DNA of 64,000 nucleotides from positions 247,501 through 311,500 of the forward strand of contig JAPDOI010000133.1 in NCBI GenBank assembly GCA_029168955.1. The letters run 5' to 3'. This document shows, one piece after another, positions 1 through 11,861 of the stretch. Position 1 is the first letter of the stretch. Each line of letters begins with the position of its first letter. The notes below the pieces were generated by a model. That model did not search any database. It was not told the origin of the DNA and saw only the letters and a program-made list of their open reading frames with translations. The position numbers were made by a program, and so were the translations under genes. The stretch is from Aplectana chamaeleonis. Taxonomy: Eukaryota > Nematoda > Chromadorea > Rhabditida > Cosmocercidae.

Positions 1-840
1 CGCGGAGTTCGAATATGCCCTTCGCAGCTGCCTAACACCACTCTGGAAAAAGTTACGCGCGTTTTTCAAATCCTGGCGGCAAAGTAAGGTTACCCCCCAT
101 GAAATTTTTAGCGTGTTTTGAAAAAAATTCGGGTTCGGCTCAAAAGTTGTATGCAGGGGTAATCTAGGGTGCTGAACACGATTCTGAAGTCTGCTTGTCG
201 AAATTCTGAAGTTTACTGTAGGTTACATGCCAATAGGTACCATGCCATTTAGAGGGCAAAACGTACCTTAGAAATTCGAAAATCGACAAATGGACCTTAA
301 ATTCGTATTCACCATCCCGAATAACCCCCGCATACAAATTTTGAGTCAAATCTGAAACTTTGACTAGACTACCGTATTCCCACCGTAATCTATCACAAGC
401 TGTCAAAAATAGATAAACTGACCTCAGAATCGTGTTCAGTGCTCCAAATAACCCCAAGAAAAACAATTTGAGCCATATATATCGTAGCATACAGGAAATC
501 GTCAAAAGTCGCGCTTTACCCTCAATTTTCTTCCCGATCGGAGGCTATTTCTCGGTCAAAACTCTCAGAGTACTCGGGGTGTTGAATACGAATTCGATGC
601 CCATTTGTCAAGTTTCGAATTCCCAAGGTAGGTTTTGCCCCTAAATGGCATGGTACCTATCGTAACCTACAGTAAACCTCAGAATTTCGATAAACGGACC
701 CCAGACTCGTGTTCGGCACCCTAGAAACTACATACATGTTTTGAGCAAAATCCGAAAAATTCTTCAAAACACCCTTGAAAATTGGCTGATGACCCAGTAG
801 TAATTTCCTAGTCAGGGTTTTTTTTGCGCTCATGATCCCT
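1..840. repeat. Dispersed repeat family L, partial copies
   Basis: This stretch is made of modules that recur elsewhere in the window (about 12.4, 15–16.7, 24.2, 44.2, 47.4, 51.4 and 57 kb). They include a run containing 'acctacagtaaacctcag', a run containing 'gtgttcagcaccctag', and 'gcccttcgcagctgcc' at the very start, which matches the terminal repeat of the complete 1-kb copies at 15178 and 44233. No coding signal was found; the ORFs here are short and unrelated to known proteins. Confidence 0.7.
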
Positions 841-905
841 CTCAACATCCATTAGATTTTTCATCTAATCCAATAAAATAAAATTTCATAGTGCATGGCG
901 TTTAT

Positions 906-1095
906 GATACTGCTTGTTAAACTCTTTCGATTTCAGATTTTTTTCGAATATTCGACTTTTTGAATAATTCGGGAATCGGCTTCTTCCGGATATTCGGTTC
1001 TCCGAATAATTCGGAAGATGGCCTTTTTCGAATGCTCGAACGATTCGAAGTCGACTTTTCCAGTCGAATGATTTTTCGAATCATTCGATTCGGTC
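906..1095. repeat. Degenerate TTCGAAT/ATTCGAA array (small copy)
   Basis: Repeated short motifs built from ttcgaat, attcgg and their complements, spaced irregularly. The same lattice forms a 1.1-kb array at 31930–33070. It is low-complexity, self-complementary sequence; the overlapping ORFs on both strands are by-products of the repeat. Confidence 0.6.
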
Positions 1096-1677
1096 AAAGT
1101 TATAGTGCTTTTCACCGATTTTGTTGCCCAGGCCAATATTCTTTTGATGTTACGTATTTGATGTTACATTCCGCTCAGCTTAATGACCGTGTGACATAAA
1201 AATCTTTTTGTGATAAAAAGGGTTATAGTAAAATGGCGAATACCTCAAAATACACTTCGAAACCATTTTACCCCTCACATAACGTGCAAAACACCTATCA
1301 AGATGCTTTGAAGGATTTGGGCGTAACGGTGCGCGTACTATGTGTGACTACACCACACAATTTAGCCGACGCCTAACTGCAATGACAGGTGCGTCCAAAC
1401 GGATTCAGCTGGATATTTCACACGATGAATTCATGCCAGTAAGGCCTGCCCGTTTAGTGGGATGACGTAATGCAGGGGTGGCAGGAACGAAGACTGCGGG
1501 CGGAAGAGCTGCGTTTACTCGAGACGAGTCCGTGAAATTGTTGCAAATACCGCAAATTAGGCAGGTTGGATCTGGCACAGTGCATATCGGAGTAGTAATC
1601 ATCCCTGACCGAGCATCAAACCTCCGGTGTGTGACCTTGAACGTTGTTCTAATGTTGAAATAATACATGAATTTTAG

Positions 1678-4600
1678 AAGTCATTGATGCTGAGGACAGG
1701 TTCTTCGATCAGTCTGAAGAAGAACGAGAGCTCTACTTGGTGCAACTGTTGCTAAGAGTGCAAAAACTTGCTCATGTGTACATGGGAAAATCCAGGGAAT
1801 TCTTCGAACATGAAAACCCAAAGGTAACACTATTCAAGCACTTCAAAAGCAACGCCCTCTACGCCAAGTTTTCACCCCGCACGACGATCCTTTTCAAGTG
1901 CTTGAGCAGAGAGGCTACACGTGGTAGCCACAGTCGTACCGTCGCTTCTCAGCCTTGTAACATAGATAAGATAAAAAATTCTGTGGCCCTTTCGCTCGCG
2001 AACCACCTTCCTCATCGGTTCAGAAGCCGGGACAGTTTAGAAAAAGTCACTCGTATATTCTAGCAAGTAATAATCATGCAATGTTTTCAGGACCTTGGGG
2101 AACTTTATAGAAAAGTGGGCGAAGCAAAGACGCACATTATGGAGAATCGCAAAATTCAGGAACCGACAGTAAAGCGGGTAATTGCATCATTTGCAGAAAT
2201 ATTATAGTTTGTCCTGCTACAGTGTATAAGACCCGACTAAAAGGACTGCGATAGGCAACTTTACGAAGTAGATGACCATACGAAGTATCATATGATACCC
2301 ATTACGCCGGTGGCAGCAACAGTTGATCAAGGGTAACCAGCAAGGAACGATGAAGGAGTTCAGGAGCGGAGTTCATCAACACGTGTCGTTGGGTAAGAAA
2401 ACGCGTCGGCAAGTTTGATTGATGATTACCCTGCAGAAGCTGAGGATTGATTCCCGATCGCGTCACTAACCAACCTAGCAGATAGGCTGGGGCAACTGAG
2501 ACACTGCCCGGCTAGGAAACCTTCCGCCCTCACGGGGTTGTCTTCAGACGCGCCGACGCCTTCACCCCTACCCAACAACACACGTTTATGAATTACGCCC
2601 TAGCATACGAAACTGCAGAGCAAAAAGACTAGGACTCACCCTAACCGCATGGCGAGGACAAGTGTTAGGGTGGGAAACGTTAGTCAACGATTTCCGGCCA
2701 TAGTTCGAGTGCTATATTTGAGCTTCGTAGCTCTCTTCTGACTGTTGATCAGGCACGCAGTAACATGACCGTGGCTAATGCCCTACAAGCACACCTTACG
2801 CCTATTTTCGTCGAAATCATTAAGTAAGACATTAGCATGGCTGAGTGTTCACAATGCAACGAAGCAAGGGTACACTAGGCGCTCCCACTAAGCTCAAACT
2901 CGGTACCGCTCACTTTGGGAAGTACGGTTCCAAGAACAAAGTTGGCTGCCGCCTTCCTGGGATGATCTATGACGAACTGGGTGTGTCGTAACCTCCATAC
3001 GACTGTCATCTAGAGAACGCCGCCTGGCCTCGCGTCACTGCTCCCGCCACGATCGCCTACCAAAAGAACTGTCATCATGCAGAGACGCAAAGGGCGCGTC
3101 ACCCTGGCTGTCTGGCAAGTCAGAGCGGCAGGCCATCGCAGATGCCGCTCATCGTGCGATCGCGTCACATGCTTGTGACGTCCTGCTCCGTCGGATCAAC
3201 GTCAGCCCTGCGAGCCGTCGTCTCGAATCCGCTTAAGGAAGAGAGTTGATAGTTCGGAGTTATCCTGCCCGCAGCTCCTCCGCGCGCTTCATCCCCTGAT
3301 GGTCGAGCAGGGCCTGGTCAAGATCCTGTCTGCACTGCACGTGCGTCCAGCTTCCTACAAAACCTAGGAGTTCTTTAGGTAGTTGAAGTTCGTTCTCACC
3401 CCGTTCTTAGCTGGGCAGTGTCTGTCCTCTGACGCGTCGGCGGAATTGCGTTTTGACCTACTGATATTTATTGCCGCGTTCATCAGTTTACTTCGGAGGG
3501 GCAATGCATATCTTATATGTGTACCCTGTTATGAAGCAATATCATGCCATACTGGCGGTCTATTCTTGATTCAGTGGCATAGCTATGTTGTGTTTTGTGT
3601 GTACCGCGCAATGAAGGTTGCTGTTGGTTCAGACCTATCCCGAGGTTGGCCTTGTTCTGTGAGTAAAGGCGTGTAGACAGCGTAGTGTGCGACCGGATGC
3701 TGTAGGGTCGAACACACTTGTATTGTTCCTATTAATCAGTTTCCACGTGACAGACTTAAACAAGGGGCGCGCCGTAATCCTCTGGTCCGATTCTGTTCGG
3801 GCTTGTGACTAGTTCAAAAATCGATGCCGCAAGGACGGAAAAGCAGACTCATTGTTAGGGAAGACCGATTACCGTCGCGACAGGATGAGCAAAAAGGTAG
3901 AGGCGTTCCTGATCTGATTAGGTTCATTGCAGCAGGTCCATTTCATAAGATACATGGGTACCTGTCAGTAAGCTGTTTATCTTTTGTACCACTAGATTTC
4001 CTTGGCTGGATTTTAGAGGCATTATACGCGCAGGGAGTCATCTTTCATTGTTGGGTTCTGCTCCACGACTGAGCCCTGTAGACGACACTGGTAAAGTCTG
4101 ACCATCAAAAATGTATCGCTTTGAGGACTGTGGGACTAAAATTCAAAAAATCAGGCGGACTACCCACCAATCACCAACAGTCCTCTAGCACTTCAATGAC
4201 CAAACCAGAAAAAAAGGTAAATGATCAATAATTTCTCTAGTCCTAGTGTACGGATGTTGATTTATGTGGTATGCACCTCTGGGGTGTTAGCGATACATAC
4301 AATCCGTGCATTTTCAGCTCACAGCGGACCGTGTCACCAGCATAGTACTTCTATCCTCTGATCCATACAAGGAGGAGCTGATATCGTACTCGATGAGCAG
4401 ACCTACACGGTAAGTAAAAGTAGAAGTCCTACCTCAACGTCGCAGAGAAGCTAAGTAAGAGCACCTCTTGGGAAGTCCCCGTGGCACGGACTATAGCAGG
4501 GAGCACTCGACGTTGGGGTCAGGGCTGGGCACGCGTCCCGGTTGACCTTAGAGGGGTGCATATTGGACGCTGCGGAGAGGGCAAAGGGGGGTGCCTAAAC

Positions 4601-5199
4601 CGAACACCCAGATAGAAACAAAGTGCCTGTTCTGCCGAATTTCAGGGAAAAAAAATAGTACACGCTTTTCTTTTGATTTGCCAACTCTTCTTCTCCGCTT
4701 TTCGAAAAAAAAAACACTAACAGAATTCAAATCATGGATAGATATGCAGGTTGCGTTCGCAAAAATTTATAGTTGCTGTCGAGGTTTCTTTTTAATAACA
4801 CTATGAATTAAGTATTATATATAATTTGTTTGATTACTTTGATAAAGAAATAAACACTACTCCGTTATCTAGTAGCAAGTAAGGATTGGTGTGATGTCAT
4901 GTTTCTCTGGTGCAACGTTCATTTATTACACGGGTGGTAACCGATTCGAGGCAAAGATACAAAGAGAGCGCTCAGAAGATCTATCGTTCACGTTCAAAAA
5001 AGAATCAGCGAACTGTTGTATTAGTACAGATTGAAATTACAGGTAGCACATTTGGTATCACGACTAGCCAAATAATTTTAGCTTATGAGAATGTGACTTA
5101 TGAAGAGATCCGATTGTGAAAATTGAGGACTTTGCAGTCTTGTGAGAGAAGTTAATGATCGTGTCCTCCTCCTTGAGAAGTACATTGTCTCTCATCATG
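1678..5199 (+). CDS. Unidentified multi-exon gene, internal exons
   Basis: Four exon-like ORFs join in frame across consensus GT–AG borders: 1678–1823, 2091–2177, 4318–4409 and 5138–5199. Acceptors are attttag, gttttcag, ttttcag and tttgcag; donors are GTAACA, GTAATT, GTAAGT and GTAAAA. Phases match at every junction: 0, 0, and then 2 nt plus 1 nt, which completes an Arg codon. The predicted segment is charged and helical, with acidic and Leu-rich stretches (for example DLGELYRKVGEAK and LVREVNDRVLLLEKY). I do not recognise the family. An open frame at 1478–1621 upstream has a possible donor but does not join in phase, so the 5' end is unknown. The 3' end is also missing; a foldback element begins 85 bp after the last exon. 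The long intron 2178–4317 may hide another phase-0 exon. Coding nature is inferred from splice sites and frame only. Confidence 0.5.
2178..4317. other. Long intron or intergenic, no feature recognised
   Basis: About 2.1 kb of mixed composition between two in-phase exons. I saw no transposase, no clear palindrome and no family shared with the rest of the window. ORFs of 97 and 82 codons lie at 3383 and 3824 but have no recognisable domain and are not flanked by good splice sites in a matching phase. Confidence 0.4.
4505..4620. repeat. Short dispersed repeat, paired with 6530–6625
   Basis: The string 'gggctgggcac' followed by a gcgtcccgg-like run and a 'gggtgcatatt…ggggggtgcct' module recurs in inverted and rearranged form at about 6530–6625. 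Both copies lie in putative introns of plus-strand genes. It is too short to classify. Confidence 0.4.
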
Positions 5200-5284
5200 G
5201 TAAAAAAAACTGCTATCAGTACCCTGCAGAGCACAAGTGCACTGAATAGGGCTTTGGAACTACAAAAACCCGAGTTGTAGCCAT

Positions 5285-6115
5285 CTGGAGTGCCGCAGTT
5301 CCTTGAAATTCGGCTCGCCGTGCGATCTGGTGCTTGTCCGCAGCAACACAGCGCACACTAGAGTGGACGCGCACACAATATTAATTTAAAAATGTGATTT
5401 ACTACAGAACGGGAAGGAGAAAAGGGCTGAAACTGGAGTAAATGGAAGAAGGCAGAGGTACGATACTTTCAATGTAACCATTATAGAAAGCTAATGTAAA
5501 TAAACTAAGTTGGAGCGGGGTGAGTTTTTTGGATTCGACAAGGTTCATTCAAATGAACCTAGTTGAATGAAAACAGCATTGAACATAAAAAGTAAGAGCA
5601 TTGAAAGAAAGAGGAGAATCTGGAAAACACCTTGGTTTCAATAAGTTTGATATTTGATGTGATATAAGGACCTTAAACCTCGTCCCGGTTTTGTCCCGGT
5701 TTTCGGGGTAAAGCCGGGACGAGATTTAAGGTCCTTAAATCACATTAAAAATCAGTCCTATTGAAACTAAAATGTTTGCCAGATTCTCCCCTTTCTAACA
5801 ATATCCTTTGCTCTCAGTTTAATGCTAGTTTTGATCAACTAGGTTCGTTTGAATGAACCTTGCCACGGCTAAATATTTACACCAGCTCTAACTTTGTTTA
5901 TTTACATTAAATTTCTAAAATATGTACATCCAGAATAGACTACCTTTACCATCTTCCATTTCCTTCAGTTTCAATCCTTTTCTCCTCCCCGTTCTGCAAT
6001 AAAATACATTTTTTATTAATATTGTGTGCGCGTCCATTCCCGTGTGCGCTGTGTAGCTGCGTACAAACACCGTATCGCACGGCAAGCCGATTTTTAAGGG
6101 GTTGCGGCATTCTAG
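5285..6115. mobile_element. Foldback element, 830 bp, nearly full-length palindrome
   Basis: The left arm (about 5285–5560) is the reverse complement of the right arm (about 5830–6115). For example, tgccgtgcgat-like ends, a gtgtgcgcgtcca segment and the motif aacctagttgaatg/gttcgtttgaatgaacct pair across the element. The centre (5666–5736) is a second hairpin, with aaggacctta and cgtcccgg pairing with ccgggacg and taaggtcctt. There is no transposase, so it would be non-autonomous. It lies between the last recognised exon of the 1678–5199 gene and the gamma-glutamyltranspeptidase-like exons. Confidence 0.8.
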
Positions 6116-6677
6116 GAGGGTAAACCTTCTACTCCCTACGAATCACATGAATCCTAACATTGTTCCACAACACAAAATAGTTCTGATTTCCACATCAGAA
6201 CAATCAAACACAGATTAACTAATCCTTTATAGGTTTATGAAAACATTCGACAGGAAACATTAATTATTGCAATAGTAGTAGTTTTGTTGTTGGTAATTGT
6301 GCAATTGTTTTGTATTGAAAAATGTTTTATCTTTTGTCATAACTTACCGTCTTACTAACAAATTTTCCTCATGGGGTAGTTTTGAAGTTCAGAAATTGCA
6401 CTACCTTTTTTGTTGCCATTCTCGGAATTTTCTCTATTCAGTGCTTTTTTTAATATTCTTGTTCATCAAAATCAGGAGGTCAAGATCATGGCTGTCCAAC
6501 TATTCGGAAAACAGCCAATTTCGATTTCCCATAAGGGGGTGCCTAAAAATTACCGAGCTAAGGGCGGTGCATATTCAGATTCGCCAAGCCGGTACGTGTG
6601 CCCAGCCCTGGTTGGGGTATGGATTCTAAAGCGGTATCTATCAAAGAAGACTAGGAGTGACATATCGGTTTTTGCAG

Positions 6678-8765
6678 CAACAATTCGGAAGGGACATGGA
6701 ATGCCTTATTGAGCGAGACCGATAGAGAATCTATGCGACCAGAGCTAAATGATGGTAGCATGATGAAGATGAAGCCGTTGTCATCAGCCGCTAGTGTGAT
6801 GCTACTGCTCGAAACGGGTGGCAATATGTCATCGGTAATTTTCAAAAATGCTACTCTTACAACAGAGTGTATGACGTGAAAATACTCCACCGACTTACTT
6901 TGATGGTCCGTTCAGCAGGAGGCCTCTGTGGGGACCAAAACTCCAATACAGCTTGATTTCCGGCAACCTGCATCCAATGTGATTGACCACGATCTCTGAA
7001 ACTCCCTTATTGAGTCGGACTATCGTAACGGAGGTCGTGACAGCGAGCTCCTTTAATTTCTTGAAAGGCACTCCGTGACGGATTCTCCACTTATCAGCGG
7101 TTCTTCTGAGTACATACCCGACTCAGCGGTGCTTGGACTTGTTCACGTACTTGAGCGGACGTGCGAGGCGCATTTCTGAACACCAATCAAATGGTGTTGT
7201 ATACTCTACCTTGGAATGAAATTTACTTCCGTTAATCGCGTGCATCGCGGCACGTATGCTGCGTATCCTTCTCTCCACACTTTCTCGCTGTCTGTACCCT
7301 CGCTACGCATAAGCGCGCGAAGGAACAGAGACAGGGGCTCTCTACACACCGAGGGGGGAGTTGTCTCGCCTTTCGAGGCTCTAGTTCCACTCGGGACCAC
7401 TTCATTTGAATTGAGTGGCGTGACGTGACGAACTGCGAAAACGGGACAACTCCTCCACCTGTGTGTAGAGAGCCCCTGTACCGAAGGAACACAGTAAATT
7501 TGGCTCCGATTCAGAGGATATGTAAAAATTCATTAATCATTACAGTTGGTCTATCACGTGGCAGTATCTGGCTCATTCCGGACATTTGAAGCTGCGCTGT
7601 CAGTTATCATTCGAATGATGTTTGAAGAAAAGTCGCCAGCCGAAGCCATCGGATCCAAAGCTGCTTTCTACCATCCGAAAAATGGCAAATACTATTGTGA
7701 TCATGACTCCGTGAGTATTACATTTTCTACTTCAACAGATACGACCGACATCCAGTCCAGAAGGGAAATTTCTTCGAAGGCACTGTTTACGATGAAGTTC
7801 GTTTTCATTTGTCCGCCGGAAATCGAAAGCTCGGGGTCTAGTTGAAGCAATAAGCTCATAAGAACCAACAAAAAAGCGCCCGAAAGAGCTCTATGTGGCC
7901 CCAAAGTCCACTCGCGGCCGAGTTTTTCGTGGACGAGTTTGCTTTATTCCATGGTTCGGCCCACGTTGCTTCATTCTCCTTTTCGCTAGTTTACTTCATA
8001 ATCTCTATTAAATATATAGGCGATAAAAATAATGCATTAATTTGAACGAAAATTGAGGTACACTTCAACTCCGCATTGCCGTTCAGTCCGAAAAGTGCAC
8101 GCTGATTGCGAAAGCGTGCTGCGGCGCGGTTGCGAGTATCCTCAGACAGGCATGTGGGATTACCCGGGCGGTTTTCGCCTTTGGTGCCCGGGTGATCCCA
8201 TATTCCTGTTTGGGGATACTCGCAACCACGCCGCAGCACGCTTTCGCAATCAGCGTGCACTTCTCGGACTGAACGGCAATGCGGAGTTGAACTGTACATA
8301 GAAATCAAATTGACGTCGTGGTTCTGCTCATGCCCATGCAACTTGGTCCAACATCGGAATCTTCCTTTGAATAAAAGGACCACCATTTGAGCCTTTTCGT
8401 CGTTTCTTCTGTGGTTCTTTCTCCACTAATGGGACAATCAAGTCCAAAACAGTTCACTTCTGGTGAAAACTGGGTAACGATTCTTATCGTGGACACTGCC
8501 TTCAAGGGATTCGAAGAAAAACATGAATTTCGTTCCTATCAGTAGCGAAATGACACTCAAATCTGTTCAGGAAATGATGGCGAATTTGGAGAAAAAATAC
8601 AATGTCACCTGTAAAGCGTTCCCCAAGAAGGGCGAAAGCGGATATGATAGATCGCTGGAGGATCGGGTGGTGATGGCGTTGAAGGTTGAAGACGATATGT
8701 ATAAGCATCTCAGAGTGGCTATGACCAATGTACCTGGACATTTCAACTATCCGAAAGGATACTGA
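6678..8765 (+). CDS. Gamma-glutamyltranspeptidase-like gene, 3' exons
   Basis: Three in-phase exons were read: 6678–6834 (acceptor tttttgcag, donor GTAATT), 7546–7710 (acceptor attacag, donor GTGAGT) and 8571–8765 (acceptor ctgttcag, stop TGA at 8763). Together they resemble the small subunit of gamma-glutamyltranspeptidase, which cleaves gamma-glutamyl bonds of glutathione at the cell surface. Exon 1 holds a KPLSS motif matching the family's P-L-S-S oxyanion segment. Exon 2 holds VSGSFRTFEAALSVIIRMMF where the family has a Gly-Gly-rich strand and helix. Exon 3 ends in PKGY, like the usual C-terminal Gly-Tyr. The Gly-Gly pair after PLSS is replaced by Ser-Gly-Ser, and the usual Asn-Asn-Glu-Met region is not conserved, so activity is doubtful. 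The exon carrying the catalytic Thr was not found. The two introns hold transposons (7212–7520 and 7779–8500). It may be a divergent paralogue or a pseudogene. Confidence 0.5.
7212..7520. mobile_element. MITE family C, with inverted termini
   Basis: Starts with a gaaatttacttccgt-type end and finishes with a gtaaatttggctccg-type end, with a purine/pyrimidine-rich interior that is partly self-complementary (ggggctctctacacac pairs with gtgtgtagagagcccc). Relatives lie at 19343, 29441, 37340 and 52004; they share a 'tatgctgcgtc.tcttct' module. This copy fills most of an intron of the gamma-glutamyltranspeptidase-like gene. Confidence 0.65.
7779..8500. mobile_element. Foldback element family M, copy 1
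   Basis: Begins with ggcactgtttacgatgaa and ends with the inverted form ttatcgtggacactgcc; the arms pair over about 120 bp (7779–7905 with 8385–8500). The flanks are tcgaa and ttcaa, a possible imperfect target duplication. The 8057–8303 palindrome lies in the middle as cargo. Other copies are at 12905–13812 and 25930–27422. No transposase was found, so mobilisation in trans is inferred. Confidence 0.7.
8057..8303. repeat. Near-perfect 247-bp palindrome
   Basis: The left arm, from aggtacacttcaactccgc to about 8150, is repeated in reverse complement up to gcggagttgaactgtaca; the centre contains cccgggcgg and gcccgggtg. Almost every base of the arms pairs, implying a recent insertion or strong self-complementarity. 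It is nested in foldback element M copy 1, in the last intron of the gamma-glutamyltranspeptidase-like gene. Confidence 0.85.
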
Positions 8766-9057
8766 TCACTGGTTTCTACATATGTGTGCGCCTTTAACAG
8801 GAATGAGCGGAAATTATCCGGGAAAGGATCGGCGACGGAAATCGGAAATAGTGTAGTTTCGGAAATCGGAAGCAAAGGCCAAAAAACACTTTTTCTGAGG
8901 GAAAAATTCGTAATCTTTCTCAATTTCTGAAAATTCATCTAAACATATAAGTTGTTTTTTTCGAAAGAAATTATCTGGGATTTTCGGAAAATTGATCAAT
9001 TTTGAAATCTTAGCGCAAAATATGGATGACTGACATTTATTCTTTGTGAAAAAACGT

Positions 9058-9190
9058 AATTCTCACCAATCGTGACCCCAGCGGCGCGCGCGATGCTGCT
9101 CCCTCCGTCTGTCATGCGCTCTCTCGCCGTCTCTAAACTCCGCTCCGCACCAGCTCGCGTAGGACCATGAGAATTTCGCGGTTTTACAGC
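9058..9190. repeat. Dispersed repeat N, copy 1 (pair of 18330–18435)
   Basis: Shares gcgatgctgctc with a following ctctctctgtc-like tract, and a later agga-ccay-g…atttcg end, with 18330–18435 in the same orientation. No inverted termini or coding potential were seen. Confidence 0.5.
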
Positions 9191-9475
9191 CTGCACAATG
9201 GCGCTCTATGAGTCTATGTTTTGGAAATATTTAAATAACTGACAACTGTGGGAAATCTGAATTCTGCTCATTCCTGACTGGCCCTTTTTCTCGTCTTAAT
9301 GTCATCAATTGCAACGTTATTCTTCATGGAAGCCAAATGTTTATCTAAAATTTATTATATAATTTTTCAATTGGCTTCCGTCTTCATTTTAACATTTGTT
9401 GACTGTTGTTCTGTTTTAGAGTAATAAAGGTTGTGTTTCTGTTTTACTGACCCTAGAGAGAAGACTCTCCACTTG

Positions 9476-9678
9476 AAGTCTGTCCGCTGACGCGGTCGGC
9501 GTGCGTGTCGAACGGCCGTTCATAGGACGTTTCTCGGACTAGCCTTCTCACTACTGCCTACAGCTGACTGGGATATGATTCACTATGCGTCCTATATTCC
9601 TACTAATCAAGTTGCTTGCCCGAAAAAACGCTGTCGCGGCGGCCACTCGACACGCACGCTGACCGCTTGGGCTGACCC
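9476..9678. mobile_element. Palindromic MITE family A, copy 1
   Basis: The left terminus holds tgtccgctgacgcggtcggc followed by gtgcgtgtcgaacggccg; the right terminus is its degenerate reverse complement (ggccactcgacacgcacgct, then gaccgcttgg). The interior of about 100 bp is variable. This is one of seven copies in the window (others start at 16779, 23687, 28586, 33859, 42835 and 48768). Confidence 0.85.
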
Positions 9679-10380
9679 GTCGTTATAGACCGGCAGGACG
9701 CTGCGGGAAGGCCAGGACAACTGTCACTCACTATGCTGAGGCACATCAAGAGGAAGAGTTTTTGCAGAAAATGCGGCGGAAAGTCGCACCGAGCAGTTAT
9801 ACACGCCGCGGCACTGTGTACTTCGTCGTTGCGGGACCTACTCAGTTGAAAACTTTCGTTGCGGGACCCAACCAATTTGAAATTTGCCATTTTCCACCAC
9901 CTGAATTTTCAGTCTCAATGACGCACTACTGCAAACGAATACCTAATTCGCACAGCCAGCTGCGGCAGTGAGATTGCGGGACATTTTCGTTCCGGCGGTG
10001 TATAACTACTCAGAAAGATGGAAACTAGTAGCTTGTAACATAAATGTAGCTTACTTGAACGTCTGAAGCAACTTAGATTTATATTGAATGTAAGTTACAC
10101 TTATGTTACATGTAACTTACATTTTTTTCACCGTGGGTGGCCTTCAAGCGCCGCATACGACACGCGACGCGGAGAGCGCGTCCGCACTGCTCACAGAACA
10201 CACGCTACGCGAAATACACTGTGCGAGGCGTTCCTTGTTGGTGTGGGGTCGAGTACCTCAAAACTGACAGGAAACACGATAGCCTCCTTTCTGCCTTCAG
10301 CCAAACATGGAAAAATCTCCAATCAACAATTATCTTATTACATTCTCGAAACCTGGACAGCCGATCATAGAGTACTATGA

Positions 10381-10491
10381 ATTGAGTACACGAAAACGGA
10401 CGAGTTGACCCACTTTGGGATCAAATTGCTTCAATTCTGTTTCGGGAAGCAAGAGACGGGATAACTCGTCCGCATGCGTGTGCTCAATCCA
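10381..10491. repeat. Short palindrome
   Basis: attgagtacacgaaaacggacgagtt at the left pairs with aactcgtccgcatgcgtgtgctcaat at the right, with a spacer of about 60 bp. It is a small inverted repeat with no coding signal. Confidence 0.7.
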
Positions 10492-10697
10492 CCCTCTTTT
10501 CATAAAACATGCTTTTTCTTGGAAACTCAAACATGCTCCATAAACACCCGTTGCTCCCCATACCCTCCAGCGCTCCGTGTGGGATGGCAGAGTTGCGGAC
10601 TAACATAAGCCAGCGCGAGCGGTCGCGTTGCGGCGCTCACAAACCTTCCTAGAATATGGAGTAGGAGCACGTCAGTTGAGCGCATTGCCTTTCCCTA

Positions 10698-10970
10698 GAC
10701 GGCCGTTTATACTGGCGCCGCTTAGCGACGCAGCACAGTGCATCTGTGTAGTATTGAACACGCGGCGCAGCATGGTCGATGCTATAAGGAGTCGTTTATA
10801 CTTCCGCCGCGGAGCGGCGCGGGCAATAACCCCAACCGCCAGGCGGCGCCGCTTGATCGATATGGCTGTATTGCAACTCGCCGCGCCGCCTCGCGGCGGA
10901 AGTATAAACGACCCCTAAGCTTGCGTTTCGCCGCGCCGCTCGGTGGCGGAGGTATGAACGACCCCAAAGA
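10698..10970. mobile_element. Palindromic MITE family E, tandem arms
   Basis: GC-rich arms containing gtcgtttatacttccgccgc and its inverse gcggcggaagtataaacgac (10787–10917), followed by a third related arm (gccgctcggtggcgga…atgaacgacccc). A relative is nested at 37789–37925. The overlapping 96- and 80-codon ORFs are composed of arm sequence and are not genes. Confidence 0.8.
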
Positions 10971-11292
10971 TATTGACTGACGCTAGCCGCGACGCGACTG
11001 TCCGCACTAACTCCATTTCATCTGCAATCTTCCACGGAAGGTTAGATTATCAAAAATCTTGAATACCTCGAGAGAAAGTGAGACCCGTTTTTTTCACAGA
11101 TGGCTTTCTAGGCCAAAATCAGACTCTGAAAAGAAACACTTCATTCCATCAACAAAAAGAGAAGAGGAAAACAAATAACCATTCGCGTACTATTAGTGGC
11201 GAGATATACTACGATATATATTACCCGGTAGTCGACCTACAGTACGAAGTAGGTACAAATATACTTTATCATAATGTAGTGAGTGAATGCAT

Positions 11293-11400
11293 GTACACAG
11301 CGTCCCACTGCAGCTGAACTCGCAAGCGGCGCGCGAAATGAGCGCGCTGGCTGCTAAAGGTCCGCAGCAAAATCAGCAGCAGTGGGACGCGCTGTATGTG
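11293..11400. repeat. Palindrome, 108 bp
   Basis: tacacagcgtcccactgc at the left is inverted at the right as gcagtgggacgcgctgtatg. The interior carries gcgcgcgaaatgagcgcgc. It has no coding potential. Confidence 0.7.
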
Positions 11401-11861
11401 GTTATCTGTCGCATTACAAAAATAGAGAATGCTATAATACTAGAAAAAATCCCGTAGTGAACAGTTATCTATTCGGGATTAGAGTCATTACACGCGTCTC
11501 ACATGGAAAAAAATTGAAAAAATCAAGCAAAGAATTCAATGTCGATAACAACTAGCGGATTATTAAAGCACCAAGCTAATAAAGTATGTACATCGAAGCG
11601 CAGAATTTAGAAGATACACATGTAAGTAGCCGTAGAAATAGTCCTGTAAGGCCTGATTGGCGAATATTTTCCTAATGTGGCTCCAGACTAGAGGGCCTGA
11701 GGAGCTGGTCGGAACGTTTGCAACATCGAGTAGGAGGTAGCCACGGTTTGAACCGGTTCCGAAATGACCGTACGCGTATCGCAAGAGTTGAATGAGAAGC
11801 CTAAATAGGGTTGGAATTAGAAAAAACATTTGAAACCACAAATATCAAGGCTGTTTCGTGG

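Noticed and set aside
1405..1668. 87-codon minus ORF with Cys pairs and opposing 61-codon plus ORF
   Set aside because: Neither has splice borders that join in phase with neighbours; left unassigned.
6230..6295. Possible hydrophobic exon on the plus strand (acceptor tttatag, LIIAIVVVLLL)
   Set aside because: Its phase does not fit the exons on either side and the region is A/T-rich; a transmembrane exon is not supported.
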